Shown piece by piece: positions 9,087 through 17,554 of a stretch of 64,000 nt of DNA (positions within the stretch are counted from its first letter, which is position 1; every line of letters begins with the position of its first letter). The stretch lies in assembly GCF_007828865.1 (NCBI RefSeq), contig NZ_VIVK01000001.1, forward strand, positions 3,968,001 to 4,032,000, given 5' to 3'. The position numbers and the translations under genes were made by a program. The notes below the pieces were generated by a model. It was not told the DNA's origin, made no database searches, and was given only the letters and a program-made list of their open reading frames with translations. Source of the DNA: Kribbella amoyensis. Its GTDB lineage: Bacteria; Actinomycetota; Actinomycetes; Propionibacteriales; Kribbellaceae.

Positions 9087-9845
9087 ATGAGCGAGGATAC
9101 GAAGGTCGCGTTGGTGACCGGGGCGAACAAGGGGATCGGGCGTGGGGTTGCCGAGCAGTTGGCCGGGTTGGGGATGGCGGTGCTGGTCGGGGCTCGGGAT
9201 GCGCGGCGTGGTGAGGACACTGCGGCCGTACTGCGGGCGGGTGGGGGTGACGTCCGCGCGGTGGCTCTGGACGTGACCGACTCGGCGGGTATTGCTGCGG
9301 CCGCGGTGGAGATCGAGGCGCGGTACGGGCGGCTCGATGTGCTGGTGAACAACGCCGGGATCACCGGGTCGGGTCAGGTTTCGCCTGCGGAGGCGTACGA
9401 CCAGGTTCCCAGTTCGGTCGAGCTGGGGATGGTTCGGTCGGTGTTCGAGACGAACGTGTTCGGGGTGATCGCGGTGACACAGGCGATGTTGCCGTTGCTC
9501 CGGCGGTCGTCGGCACCGCGCATCGTCAACGTCAGCAGCCACGGTGCGTCGTTGGCGCTGACGAGTGATCCCGATGGACCGTTCGCGGGGCTGCTGCCGT
9601 CCGCGGCGTACTTCCCGTCGAAGACCGCGCTGCTCGCGCTGACCGTGCAGTACGCGAACGAGCTGCGGAAGGACGGCTTCCTCGTCAACGCCGCCGCGCC
9701 CGGGTATGTCGACACCGACAGCAACAACCACACCGGGTTCCTCACCGTCGCGCGGGGCGCCGCGGTCGTCGTCCGGCTGGCTACGCTCGGGGTGGACGGG
9801 CCGACCGGCGGCTTCTTCGGCGAGGAGGGTCCGGTGCCGTGGTGA
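9087..9845 (+). CDS. short-chain dehydrogenase/reductase
   Basis: A 252-residue classical SDR: cofactor motif TGANKGIG at the N-terminus, NNAGITG, catalytic serine within VNVSSHG, and YxxxK as YFPSK. It most resembles the carbonyl-reductase-like SDRs and is a paralogue of the SDR at 13724: both have an AKT-type insert and both end with GPTGxF...GPVPW/VAW. ATG is preceded by GGGAG. Its stop overlaps the start of the sigma factor gene, so the pair forms an operon and the enzyme may be part of the response that the sigma factor controls. Confidence 0.88.
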   Translation: MSEDTKVALVTGANKGIGRGVAEQLAGLGMAVLVGARDARRGEDTAAVLRAGGGDVRAVALDVTDSAGIAAAAVEIEARYGRLDVLVNNAGITGSGQVSPAEAYDQVPSSVELGMVRSVFETNVFGVIAVTQAMLPLLRRSSAPRIVNVSSHGASLALTSDPDGPFAGLLPSAAYFPSKTALLALTVQYANELRKDGFLVNAAAPGYVDTDSNNHTGFLTVARGAAVVVRLATLGVDGPTGGFFGEEGPVPW

Positions 9846-10765
9846 CTCGGGCCGAGGAGTTCGAGGAGTTGCGGCCGCTGTTGTTCTCGATCGCCTATCG
9901 GATCCTGGGGAGTGTCAGCGAGGCCGAGGACGCCGTCCAGGAGGCGTGGCTGCGATACGAGGGCACGCCGACGGAACCGAGGTCGGCCAAGGCGTTCCTG
10001 TCGGCCACGGTGAGCCGGATCGCGATCGACGTGCTGCGGTCCGCTCGGGTCCGGCGGGAGGAGTACGTGGGGCCGTGGTTCCCTGAGCCGCTGCTGGCCG
10101 ATCCGTACCAGGATCCGCAGCGCTCGGCGGAGTTGTCCGATTCGCTGTCGATGGCGGCGCTGTTGCTGCTCGAACGCCTCACCCCGTTGGAACGCGCGGT
10201 CTTCGTACTGCGGGAGGTGTTCGCGTTCACCTTCCCGGAAGTGGCGGCCGCCGTGGGTCGGTCGGAGGCTGCGTGCCGTCAGTTGGCGGTCCGGGCGCGT
10301 CGGCACATGGACGCGGGGCGGCCGCGGTTCGAGGCCGACCGGGTGGAGCGTACGGAGCTGGCCGGGCGGTTCCTCGACGCGTTCCGGGACGGGGATGTCG
10401 ACGGGCTGACCGCGTTGCTGGCTGCCGATGTGCAGCTGGTCGGCGATGGCGGCGGCAAGGCTCCGCAGTGGGCGGACCGCTTCCTCGGAGTCGACCGGGT
10501 GAGCTGGGTCCTCGCCGAGCTGGTGTCGCTGTTCGGCGGGCTCGGTGCGCGGGTCGAGCCGCACGAGGTGAACGGGCAACCGGGAGCGATCTTCCGGGAT
10601 CGGGACGGCAAGGTGCTGAGTACGTGGGCCCTGGACATCGTCGACGGCCAGGTCCAGACGATCCGGACGGTCAGCAATCCCGACAAGCTCCGGCACGTCG
10701 GTCCGGTGGCGGATCCGCTGGCCGCTTTCCGGGAGGCGTACGAGCTGCGGCGGGACGCGGACTAG
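9839..10765 (+). CDS. SigJ-type ECF sigma factor with SnoaL-like domain
   Basis: A 308-residue sigma factor. Region 2 is at about 10-75 (LLFSIAYRILGSVSEAEDAVQEAW), region 4 at about 120-170 (FPEVAAAVGRSEAACRQLAVRAR), then a C-terminal SnoaL-like fold (about 180-300; FLDAFRDGDVDGLTALLAADV). ECF41-type factors carry this C-terminal domain, which takes the place of a separate anti-sigma factor and tunes activity. They are usually encoded beside an oxidoreductase or carboxymuconolactone decarboxylase; here the partner is the preceding SDR. Start is GTG at 9839 or 9842; the second gives a GTGA overlap with the SDR stop. Confidence 0.93.
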   Translation: MVTRAEEFEELRPLLFSIAYRILGSVSEAEDAVQEAWLRYEGTPTEPRSAKAFLSATVSRIAIDVLRSARVRREEYVGPWFPEPLLADPYQDPQRSAELSDSLSMAALLLLERLTPLERAVFVLREVFAFTFPEVAAAVGRSEAACRQLAVRARRHMDAGRPRFEADRVERTELAGRFLDAFRDGDVDGLTALLAADVQLVGDGGGKAPQWADRFLGVDRVSWVLAELVSLFGGLGARVEPHEVNGQPGAIFRDRDGKVLSTWALDIVDGQVQTIRTVSNPDKLRHVGPVADPLAAFREAYELRRDAD

Positions 10766-11601
10766 GACTGCTGCTGGGTTTGCTTGAGGCCGAGGCGGTC
10801 GCGGAAGATCACGGCGCCGGGGGAGGGCCGTTGCTCGCGGTGGCGGCCGTCGACGGACACCGTCAGCTTGTCGTCGAGGAAGGCGATCAACCCGGCGAGC
10901 TGGGTCGCCCCGTCGAGCGGTTCGGCGTAGCTCCAGGCCAGGTCGGTGTAGCCGGCGGCCGAGAAGTACGTGGCGTGGCCCTTGTAGGCGCAGGCGGAGC
11001 TGCGGTCGGACGGGACCAGCTCGGCGACGACGTCCGCGCGTGGCAGGTAGTACCGCATCGGCAGGTTCGTCTCGAACACGAGGACCGGGCGGCTGCTCTC
11101 GGCCAGCAGGACGCCGTCCACCTCGAGCCGGACCGTCCGCGAACTCTGCCGGACGTCGACCCGGTGGTACGGGTCCCGCGGATGCGCCACCAGCACCTCG
11201 TCCTCGCCCAGCCACTCGTCGAACGCCCAGAAGTCCAGCACGACGTACTCGGCCAGCGCCTCGTCCTCCAGCCGGAACCCGGCCCCGGCGAACCGGGTGT
11301 CACCGGCCACCACGTCCACGGTCGTCCCCGGGCTCGTGTGCGCGACGAACGGGATCCCCGGATCGAGCAGGCGGCCGCGCGCCGGTACCGGCTCGACCGT
11401 GGACTCGGCCGGCTCGCAGCGCAGATCGGCCAGCGGGACGGCGTACGACGGCACGATGCGGCGTGGTTCCCAGACCAGCATCGCCCGGGTGGTGTCCGCG
11501 ATCTCGGTCCCGCCCGCGCGGACCCGGATGCGCATCTCGGTCGGCTCGTACCGCAGCAGCGGCAGGCCGTCGAACATCCAGCCCTGCATCATCACGCTCA
11601 C
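10762..11601 (-). CDS. DUF427 family protein (two domains)
   Basis: A 279-residue cytoplasmic protein built from two DUF427 units, recognisable by the paired phrases YEPTEMRIRVRAGGTEIADTT... and DVRQSSRTVRLEVDGVLLAES.... each followed by the R-YYLP/R-IVPSYAVP-type strand and, in the second unit, YKGHATYFS...W-Y. DUF427 is a small beta-barrel family of undetermined biochemical role. The gene converges on the sigma factor gene with a 4-nt overlap of stop codons. No terminator is visible between them. Confidence 0.82.
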   Translation of the reverse strand: MSVMMQGWMFDGLPLLRYEPTEMRIRVRAGGTEIADTTRAMLVWEPRRIVPSYAVPLADLRCEPAESTVEPVPARGRLLDPGIPFVAHTSPGTTVDVVAGDTRFAGAGFRLEDEALAEYVVLDFWAFDEWLGEDEVLVAHPRDPYHRVDVRQSSRTVRLEVDGVLLAESSRPVLVFETNLPMRYYLPRADVVAELVPSDRSSACAYKGHATYFSAAGYTDLAWSYAEPLDGATQLAGLIAFLDDKLTVSVDGRHREQRPSPGAVIFRDRLGLKQTQQQS

Positions 11602-11641
11602 CCGGCCAGGGTAAGAACGAGGCCGCCGCGGAGGGTAGAGG

Positions 11642-12052
11642 CTAGGACGCGTCGTCCGTGGAGAGATTCTCCAGGTAATCGGGCGGCCACTCGACGAGTT
11701 CGATCCGGTACCCGTCCGGGTCGATCAGCCAGGCCGTCGTCGGTCCGTCCGGTCCGCCGGGTTGTTCCGCCGGCCCTGGTTCCAGCCCGGCCGCGGTGAG
11801 CCGCTCCAGGGTGCTGCCGAGCTCGCCGACGTCGATGGCCAGGTGCTCGAACCCCTTGATCTCCACCGGTCCGCCGGCCGGCCGGTGGACCAGTTCGAGC
11901 GAGACCGTGGCCTCGCCGGGCAGCTTCAGCCAGACCAGACTGGACCCGTCCTCGAACGGCACCGTCCCCAGTTCGGAGTAGCCGAGCGCCCGGTAGAACC
12001 GCAGCGACCGGACGAGATCACTCACCCGATACGCGCAAAGGATCGTCTTCAT
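11642..12052 (-). CDS. VOC-family (glyoxalase-like) protein
   Basis: A 136-residue single VOC module: N-terminal YRVSDLVRSLRFYRALGYSELG, central HLAIDVGELGSTLERLTAAGLEP, and C-terminal TAWLIDPDGYRIELVEWP. The residues that normally bind metal in glyoxalase I (His/Gln near the first strand, His at the middle, Glu in IELVE) are partly present. It could be a metalloenzyme or a ligand-binding resistance protein. It reads in the same direction as the MFS transporter upstream (gap 33 nt) and is probably cotranscribed with it. Confidence 0.83.
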   Translation of the reverse strand: MKTILCAYRVSDLVRSLRFYRALGYSELGTVPFEDGSSLVWLKLPGEATVSLELVHRPAGGPVEIKGFEHLAIDVGELGSTLERLTAAGLEPGPAEQPGGPDGPTTAWLIDPDGYRIELVEWPPDYLENLSTDDAS

Positions 12053-12085
12053 GCCAGCCGATCCAACTGCGATCGCGGCGGCGGG

Positions 12086-13687
12086 TCAACGAGTGGTCTG
12101 CTCGGGTCCGTCCGGACGGTCGAGGGTGTACCACGCGACGGCCGCGGCGATCAGGGCGAGGGCGGCGAGCGCGAGGTACGCGATGGTGGCGCCCCGGTCG
12201 AAGGCGTCGCGGGCCGCCGAAGCCAGCGCGTCACCGGTGGCTGGGGGCAGGGTATCGGCGACTTCGAGAGCGCCCTGCAACGAGCCGCGGGCCTTGTCGG
12301 CCTGGGCCGGGTCGAGCGCGGGGAGGACGGGATCGAGGTCGCGGACGTAGGCGCTCGCGAGCAGGGAGCCGACGACCGCGACACCGAACGACGCGCCCAC
12401 GAAGCGGCTGACGAAGTTGAGCGAGGAGCCGTCGCCGGCCTTGGCAGCGGGGAGGTTGTTCATCACCACGGTCGAGGGCGGGGCGATCAGGACGGACAGC
12501 CCGATCCCGAGGACGACGGTGCCGGCGAGCATGACCCAGAGCGGCCGCGTCCCCGCGAACGCGAAGACCACGATCGCGCCGGCGGTCACGATCAGGCCGA
12601 GCGCGATCGTGGTCCGGGCGCCCAGCCGTTGAAGGATCCGCTGGGCCTGCAACGAGCACAACCCGAACACCACCGCGAACGGGACGAACATCAGCCCGAC
12701 CGACACGATCGACTCACCGCGGACGTCCTGCAGGTACTGGGGATTCAGGAAGAGGTACGAGGTGAGCAGCAGGTACGCCACCAGCAAGGTGATCGCCCCG
12801 GTCGCGACCGGCGCGCGCCGCAGGATCCGTACGTCGAAGAGGGGCGAGCTCGTCCGCAGTTCCCACCCGACGAATGCGGCGAGCCCGACGACACCGATCC
12901 CGAGAGCGAGCAGGACGACGGGCGCGGTCCAGCCTCGGCCGGGTCCCTCGATGATGCCGAAGAGCAGGCCACCGAGTCCGACGACCGAGAGCACCGCACC
13001 GACCAGGTCGAGCCGGCCGGCCGGTCCCGGGGCGCGCGACTCGGGGATGGTCCGCGCGCCGAGAACGATGCCGACGGCAATGATCGGTACGTTGACCAGG
13101 AACACCGAGCCCCACCAGAAATGGTCCAGCAGCAGCCCACCCGCGATCGGTCCGACAGCGAGCCCGGTCGCGCCGAACACCACGAACGTACCGATCGCGC
13201 GGCCCCGCTTGTCCGGCGGGTACATCGACGCGATGATCGCCAGCGCGGGCGCCGTCACCCCGGCCGCGCCGAGCCCCATCACCGCCCGCGCCGCGATCAA
13301 CGCCCCCGTCGACGGGCTGAACGCCGCGGCCAGCGAGGCGAGCGCGAACACGGCGTAGCTGACAAGGAACACCCGGCGCCGCCCCTCCCGATCCGCGAGC
13401 GCACCGCCGAGTACGAGCATCCCGGCCAGGACGAGGTTGTACGCGTCGATCGTCCACTGCAGCTCGTCGGTCCCGGCGTCGAGAGCCCGCCCGATCTCGG
13501 GCAGCGCGACGTTGGTGATGGTGAGATCGACCCCGGAGGTCAGCGCACACAGGCAAAGGATCCCGAGCGCGAGCGACCGCCGGCGGGCACCGACCAACGT
13601 CCCCCCGGGCTCCTGATGATGCGGATGCAGACGCCCATGGTCATGCATGCTTCCCAAACTAAGGTCTCCCCGCCGGTTTGTGATCAT
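12086..13687 (-). CDS. MFS transporter, DHA2 (14-TM) drug exporter
   Basis: A 533-residue membrane protein with about 14 hydrophobic segments. The DHA2 signature LTSGVDLTITNVALPEIGRAL is in the first helix, and the MFS motif A region is GALADREGRRR. Members export drugs with proton exchange and are often named after EmrB or QacA. ATG at 13687 is preferred over ATG at 13648 because GGAGG sits 6 nt upstream of it. The His-rich N-terminus (HDHGRLHPHHQ) is unusual. It is divergent from an SDR gene with only 36 nt between starts, so both promoters must overlap. Confidence 0.9.
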   Translation of the reverse strand: MITNRRGDLSLGSMHDHGRLHPHHQEPGGTLVGARRRSLALGILCLCALTSGVDLTITNVALPEIGRALDAGTDELQWTIDAYNLVLAGMLVLGGALADREGRRRVFLVSYAVFALASLAAAFSPSTGALIAARAVMGLGAAGVTAPALAIIASMYPPDKRGRAIGTFVVFGATGLAVGPIAGGLLLDHFWWGSVFLVNVPIIAVGIVLGARTIPESRAPGPAGRLDLVGAVLSVVGLGGLLFGIIEGPGRGWTAPVVLLALGIGVVGLAAFVGWELRTSSPLFDVRILRRAPVATGAITLLVAYLLLTSYLFLNPQYLQDVRGESIVSVGLMFVPFAVVFGLCSLQAQRILQRLGARTTIALGLIVTAGAIVVFAFAGTRPLWVMLAGTVVLGIGLSVLIAPPSTVVMNNLPAAKAGDGSSLNFVSRFVGASFGVAVVGSLLASAYVRDLDPVLPALDPAQADKARGSLQGALEVADTLPPATGDALASAARDAFDRGATIAYLALAALALIAAAVAWYTLDRPDGPEQTTR

Positions 13688-13723
13688 CTGTTACCTCCGA
13701 TCCGGCCGCCTCGTCGGGTAGGT

Positions 13724-14467
13724 ATGACGACGACGGAGCAGACCTCGGTACTGATCACCGGAGGCAACAAGGGACTCGGGTTCGAGGCGGCCCGGCGGCT
13801 CGGCGAGCTGGGCTGGCGGATCTTCCTCGGCTCGCGCGACGTCGATCGGGGCCAGGTGGCCGCGGCCAAGCTGATCGCCGGCGGCGCGGACGTGGTGATG
13901 GTCCCGCTGGACGTGACCTCGGACGATTCGGTCGCCGACGCTGTCCGGCTGGTCCGCGAGCACACCGACAAGCTGGACGTCCTGATCAACAACGCCGGTA
14001 CGCCCGGGCGGGGGACCAACCCGGCCGACGCGACCGCCGACGAGATCCACGCGGTCTACGACACCAACGTGTACGGCCCGATCAGGGTGACGCGAGCGGT
14101 CCTGCCGTTGTTGCAGGCGGCGGACAACCCGCGGGTGGTGATGGTGTCCAGCGGCGGTAGTTCCTTCACGGTCGTGACGGACCCGGAGCAGCCGTTCTCG
14201 AAGCTGCACGAACTCGGCTACAGCTCCTCGAAGACGGCGCTGAACATGATCACGGTCCGGTACGCCCAGGCGCTGCCCGGCATCAAGTTCAACCTGGCGA
14301 CTCCCGGCGAGGTCGCGAACAAGACGTTCGCGGCCACCGACATGAACAACAACACCGGCAAGCTCACCGTCACCGAGGGCACCGACTCGATCCTCCGCCT
14401 CGCCACCCTCGGCCCCGACGGCCCGACCGGCGTCTTCGTCGACCGTCTGGGCCCGGTGGCTTGGTGA
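13724..14467 (+). CDS. short-chain dehydrogenase/reductase
   Basis: A 247-residue classical SDR with cofactor motif TGGNKGLG, NNAG, active-site serine in VMVSSGG, and catalytic YSSSK. It shares its C-terminal pattern (LRLATLGPDGPTGVF) and size with the SDR at 9087, so the two are paralogues. ATG at 13724 is chosen since the gene would otherwise extend through the divergent MFS gene. A GGTAGGT just before the ATG leaves little room for a leader. The divergent arrangement with a drug exporter suggests shared regulation. Confidence 0.87.
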   Translation: MTTTEQTSVLITGGNKGLGFEAARRLGELGWRIFLGSRDVDRGQVAAAKLIAGGADVVMVPLDVTSDDSVADAVRLVREHTDKLDVLINNAGTPGRGTNPADATADEIHAVYDTNVYGPIRVTRAVLPLLQAADNPRVVMVSSGGSSFTVVTDPEQPFSKLHELGYSSSKTALNMITVRYAQALPGIKFNLATPGEVANKTFAATDMNNNTGKLTVTEGTDSILRLATLGPDGPTGVFVDRLGPVAW

Positions 14468-14584
14468 GATTTGCATGAATATGCAGTGACGAATCTCCCC
14501 GCCCGATCGCGTTCCGTGCTGTACTGCTCCGGCTGCCCTCGGCGAAGGGCTGGGGGAGTTTCATCCGGATGGGGGAAGTACTCG

Positions 14585-15298
14585 ATGCGTTTCACCAAGA
14601 AGGCCATGGTGGGTGGGGGAGTCGCGCTCGCGGTGGGGGCCGCAGCGACCGTCGGCCTGGTCCTCAACTCCGCGAACGCGGCGGAGCCGAGCCGGGACAG
14701 CGCCACGCTGGCCCCGGCCAACAGCGTCAACAGCTCGGCGATCCGGGACGGTTCGATCGGCGAGCGCGATCTCTACCCGGCGTACCGGGACGCGCTGTAC
14801 AAGGTGTTCAACCAGACCGTCGGGATGCCGGCGCTGAAGCCGGAGGTCGCCGGCGCGCTGGAGAACGGTCAGCAGACCGCGAGCACGTCGATCAAGGCGC
14901 AGCCGATCGAGAAGATCGGCGGTTCCTGGAAGGCGAACGCGACCAAGGTCGGCGAGCTCGAGCTGCCGAAGGCGGGCACGTACCTGATCAACACGGCCGC
15001 GGTGTTCGACCGTAAGGACGCCGGGTCGGAGGGCTACGTCGCGCCGACCACCGATCTGTACCCGCAGCTCGCCCTGCGGTACGGCGAGGAGAACGGGCAG
15101 GACGCCGGCACCGTCATGGGCACCGCGATCTCGAAGGCCGGGTTCGTCGAGCTCACCGCGTCGGCCACCAAGACCGTCAAGGTCGACGGCGCGACCACGA
15201 TCGCCGTCTACGGGTTCGGCTACAACGAGAACCGCAGCGGCGAGGGCGCCGGCCAGGTGACCGTCGCGGCCGAGATCACCGCGATCAAGGTCGGCTGA
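14585..15298 (+). CDS. exported protein of unknown function
   Basis: A 237-residue protein not assigned to a known enzyme family. It starts with a signal peptide (MRFTKKAMVGGGVALAVGAA then a likely cleavage after NAA near residue 34). The mature protein contains SAIRDGSIGERDL, resembling the short repeats of some surface proteins, then a domain of alternating strands (LELPKAGTYLINTAAVFDRK ... ALRYGEENGQDAGTV ... ITAIKVG), possibly a C1q/TNF-like or collagen-tail-like jelly roll. Start ATG at 14585 gives an ideal signal peptide; a longer in-frame extension to 14471 lacks features. A hairpin follows the stop. Confidence 0.75.
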   Translation: MRFTKKAMVGGGVALAVGAAATVGLVLNSANAAEPSRDSATLAPANSVNSSAIRDGSIGERDLYPAYRDALYKVFNQTVGMPALKPEVAGALENGQQTASTSIKAQPIEKIGGSWKANATKVGELELPKAGTYLINTAAVFDRKDAGSEGYVAPTTDLYPQLALRYGEENGQDAGTVMGTAISKAGFVELTASATKTVKVDGATTIAVYGFGYNENRSGEGAGQVTVAAEITAIKVG

Positions 15299-15312
15299 CA
15301 CCGAAGACCGAT

Positions 15313-15336
15313 CCCCAGCCGCCTCACCGGCTGGGG
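15313..15336 (+). terminator. hairpin terminator after exported protein gene
   Basis: CCCCAGCCG at 15313-15321 pairs perfectly with CGGCTGGGG at 15328-15336 around a 6-nt loop, 15 nt after the stop codon. No clear T-run follows, as is common in high-GC actinomycetes. Confidence 0.65.
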
Positions 15337-15445
15337 CGGCGTCGTTTCGAGGATTCTCGAAGTGCTCGATCGCTTGCCCCTGGTGACACCTACGGTCCCT
15401 GCCGTTGTGCAAGGCAACGGCAGTCGGACGAAAGGGAGCAAGCTG

Positions 15446-15745
15446 ATGAGAGCGATCGCGCAGATGGTGGCCGTCGCAGGGATGGCCGTGACCGCGGTGG
15501 CCGGGAGCACGATGGCGGCGCACGCGCAGGAGGCGCGCGTGCAGGAGGCGCCGGCGACCGTGGCCGCGGGCACGCAGTCGAGCGGTGAGTACTGGTGTGG
15601 GAACAACTACAACAAGTGCGACTCTGAGCGGTACACCTACCTGCACTACGGATTCCAGGTCAGCCCGATCTACTACCGCGAGGGCCAGACCTGTCCCGGT
15701 GGCGCCAGCTGCGCCGACGGTTACTACTTCTACTGGTGGAGCTGA
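15446..15745 (+). CDS. small exported Cys/Tyr-rich protein
   Basis: A 99-residue protein with a signal peptide (MRAIAQMVAVAGMAVTAVAG, cleavage likely after AHA near residue 28). The predicted mature part is about 70 residues and contains four cysteines (WCGNNYNKC and CPGGASC), probably two disulfides, plus many Tyr/Trp residues ending YYFYWWS. Family unknown to me; the size and aromatic/cysteine content suggest a secreted ligand-binding or antimicrobial-type peptide, or a spore/aerial-surface protein. AGGGAG lies 8 nt before the ATG. Confidence 0.65.
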   Translation: MRAIAQMVAVAGMAVTAVAGSTMAAHAQEARVQEAPATVAAGTQSSGEYWCGNNYNKCDSERYTYLHYGFQVSPIYYREGQTCPGGASCADGYYFYWWS

Positions 15746-15808
15746 TCCGCCACACGAGGTGAGCAGGGTCGCAGCGGAATTCGGGGACGCTGCGGCCCGT
15801 GCACCGTC

Positions 15809-16339
15809 TCAGCGGAGGGCGGCGTCCAGTCGGCGGATAAGTTCGCCGGCTCGGCCGCCACCTGAGGGTGCGGCCGGGTAGCGGCTCAGGACGTCTTTCA
15901 CGACCTCGTTCGCGAGGGCTTCGCATTCGGTGAGGTGGTGGGCGGCGATCGTGGGGTCGTTGCCTGCGGCTAGTTCGAGTGCTCGGGCGGCGTGGGCGGC
16001 CGGGCCGAGGATGTGCTTGACCTGGGTGGCTTTCGCTAGCGGGTGAAGGTACGCGGCGCTGGCGGCGGCCAAGGCGGCACGGGCAGCCTCACTGGCCGCG
16101 AGGAGGCCGGCGTCCTTGGCTTCCTGGCCGGCTCGCATCGCGGCCCAGGCGCAGTCCCGGATCAGCTTGGTCCGCCGGCCGCCCTCGGCGAAGGCCTGGG
16201 CGGCGTCGATGGCTTCTCGGGGGCGCCGGTCGTCGGGGCGTTCGTTCTCGAAGATCACCAGGGCGGGTCGCGCACAGGCGATCGCGAAGGCGGTGACTTC
16301 CCGCAGCTCGGCCAGGCCGAGGTCGATCTCTTCGGTCAT
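15809..16339 (-). CDS. putative immunity-like protein (Imm5-like)
   Basis: A 176-residue, strongly helical, Ala-rich soluble protein. The pattern EIDLGLAELREVTAFAIACARPALVIFE, RPREAIDAAQAFAEGG, and AAHAARALELAAG matches what I recall of proteins annotated as putative immunity proteins (Imm5-like). In toxin systems these neutralise a cognate effector, but no toxin gene is adjacent here. ATG at 16339 is preferred to TTG at 16417, which adds a charged tail without family features. Assignment rests on remembered pattern only. Confidence 0.55.
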   Translation of the reverse strand: MTEEIDLGLAELREVTAFAIACARPALVIFENERPDDRRPREAIDAAQAFAEGGRRTKLIRDCAWAAMRAGQEAKDAGLLAASEAARAALAAASAAYLHPLAKATQVKHILGPAAHAARALELAAGNDPTIAAHHLTECEALANEVVKDVLSRYPAAPSGGGRAGELIRRLDAALR

Positions 16340-16421
16340 GTGCATCAAGCGTATCGTTGAACCTCGTCGTTGAAGGTTCTCGATCACCCTGCGGCTGGTC
16401 CTTGGGAAAAGCTTCAAACAC

Positions 16422-16760
16422 CTAGCGCAGGATCTTGGCCATCGCCCTGCCCTTGGCGAGTTCGTCGACCAGCTTGTCCAGGTAGCGGATCTGCTGCATC
16501 AACGGATCGTCGATGGTCTCGACGCGGACGCCGCAGATGGTGCCGGTGATCAGCGACGCCTGGGGATTGAGCTCGGCCTCGGCGAAGAAGTCCTCGAACG
16601 TCGTCTCCGCGGCCAGGTGCGCATCCAGCGCCGCCTGATCGAACCCGGTCAGCCACTCGATCACCTCGTCGAGCTCGGCCTTCGTCCGGCCCTTCTTCTC
16701 GACCTTGGTCACGTAGTGCGGGTACACCGACGCGAAACTGACGGTGAAGATTCGGCTCAT
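16422..16760 (-). CDS. DUF2200 family protein
   Basis: A 112-residue protein that matches DUF2200 along its whole length: [30 protein letters not shown] at the start, then [21 protein letters not shown], and the C-terminal [23 protein letters not shown]. Members are small soluble proteins of undetermined function found across bacteria. It lies 9 nt downstream of the esterase gene in the same direction and is probably cotranscribed with it. Confidence 0.85.
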   Translation of the reverse strand: MSRIFTVSFASVYPHYVTKVEKKGRTKAELDEVIEWLTGFDQAALDAHLAAETTFEDFFAEAELNPQASLITGTICGVRVETIDDPLMQQIRYLDKLVDELAKGRAMAKILR

Positions 16761-16769
16761 CCACCGAGC

Positions 16770-17453
16770 CTAACGACCGAAAGCCCACGCGACCATCAAC
16801 GGGAACTCCTCCTGCCAGAACGGGTCCCCGTGGTTCCCGTCCCGCTCGGTGATCACGACGTCCGCCTCGGCATCGCGAAGCGCGTCCGCCCACCTGGTCG
16901 CGTTCGCCAGGAACCACGGCTCCTGCGTCCCGGCGACGAGGTACGTCCGCGGAAGTGGGCGCGGCAACTCGGCCGGCGGCTGGTACCCACCGCCCGGCGA
17001 GGCGCAGAACACCGAGCCGTAGATCTCCGGGTGCCTCAGTCCCAGAGCGAGCGAGAGCTCCCCACTCGCCGACACGCCGCAGACCGCCGTACGCTCCGCC
17101 GGCAACGCCACGCCGAACCGCGACCGTACCCGGTCGCGCACCTCCTCGACGAAGAACTTCTCGTGCGCCGCGAACTTCTCCTCGTCGAACGACGGTGAGT
17201 ACTCCCGAATCCGCGCCATCTCGTCCGGGTCGTCCGTGCGGTAAGCCCCCACGATCATCGTCGGCGGCACGTCGGCAGCCTCGAGCAGCCCACCCCACTG
17301 CGAAATCAGCTGACCGTCCCCGGCGAACACGACCGCCTCGGGAGGATCCGGCGGCATGTACACCGCGACCTGCCGCCCGCCGTCGTACGAGAACTCCTCG
17401 ACGACAACCTCGCCCGAGACCCGCCCACCGTGAGCCACCTCATGAGCACCCAT
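16770..17453 (-). CDS. esterase-D-like alpha/beta hydrolase
   Basis: A 227-residue protein of the putative esterase family (alpha/beta-hydrolase fold). The nucleophile elbow is GVSASGE with the first serine in GxSxS context, and the likely catalytic histidine is in GNHGDPFW near the C-terminus. Segments AVVFAGDGQLISQWG and PPTMIVGAYRTDD are the typical early strands. No signal peptide, so it acts in the cytoplasm on an unknown ester. ATG at 17453 is used; GTG near 17420 is an alternative. Confidence 0.82.
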   Translation of the reverse strand: MGAHEVAHGGRVSGEVVVEEFSYDGGRQVAVYMPPDPPEAVVFAGDGQLISQWGGLLEAADVPPTMIVGAYRTDDPDEMARIREYSPSFDEEKFAAHEKFFVEEVRDRVRSRFGVALPAERTAVCGVSASGELSLALGLRHPEIYGSVFCASPGGGYQPPAELPRPLPRTYLVAGTQEPWFLANATRWADALRDAEADVVITERDGNHGDPFWQEEFPLMVAWAFGR

Positions 17454-17530
17454 CGCTCGACCGTAGCGGTGTTCACCACCAATGTCTGCGGCCTACCAGC
17501 CACCATCCGAACCGCGCCGCCCACCAATCT

Positions 17531-17547
17531 GCTTGCGTGAGGCAAGC
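17531..17547 (-). terminator. small hairpin downstream of YCII gene
   Basis: GCTTGC/GCAAGC (6-bp stem, 5-nt loop), with outer CCAA/TTGG pairing separated by a 3-nt internal loop. It follows the YCII gene stop (17555) on the minus strand. Weak terminator candidate. Confidence 0.35.
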
Positions 17548-17554
17548 TTCTTGG

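Noticed and set aside
6854..9364. 836-codon open frame on the minus strand
   Set aside because: It lies antisense to the regulator gene; high GC keeps the opposite frame open. Its translation is Arg/Gly/Asp-rich without domain motifs.
11762..13723. Long plus-strand frame in front of the SDR at 13724
   Set aside because: It is antisense to the VOC and MFS genes, with Asp/Gly/Arg-rich translation; only the last 247 codons match an SDR.
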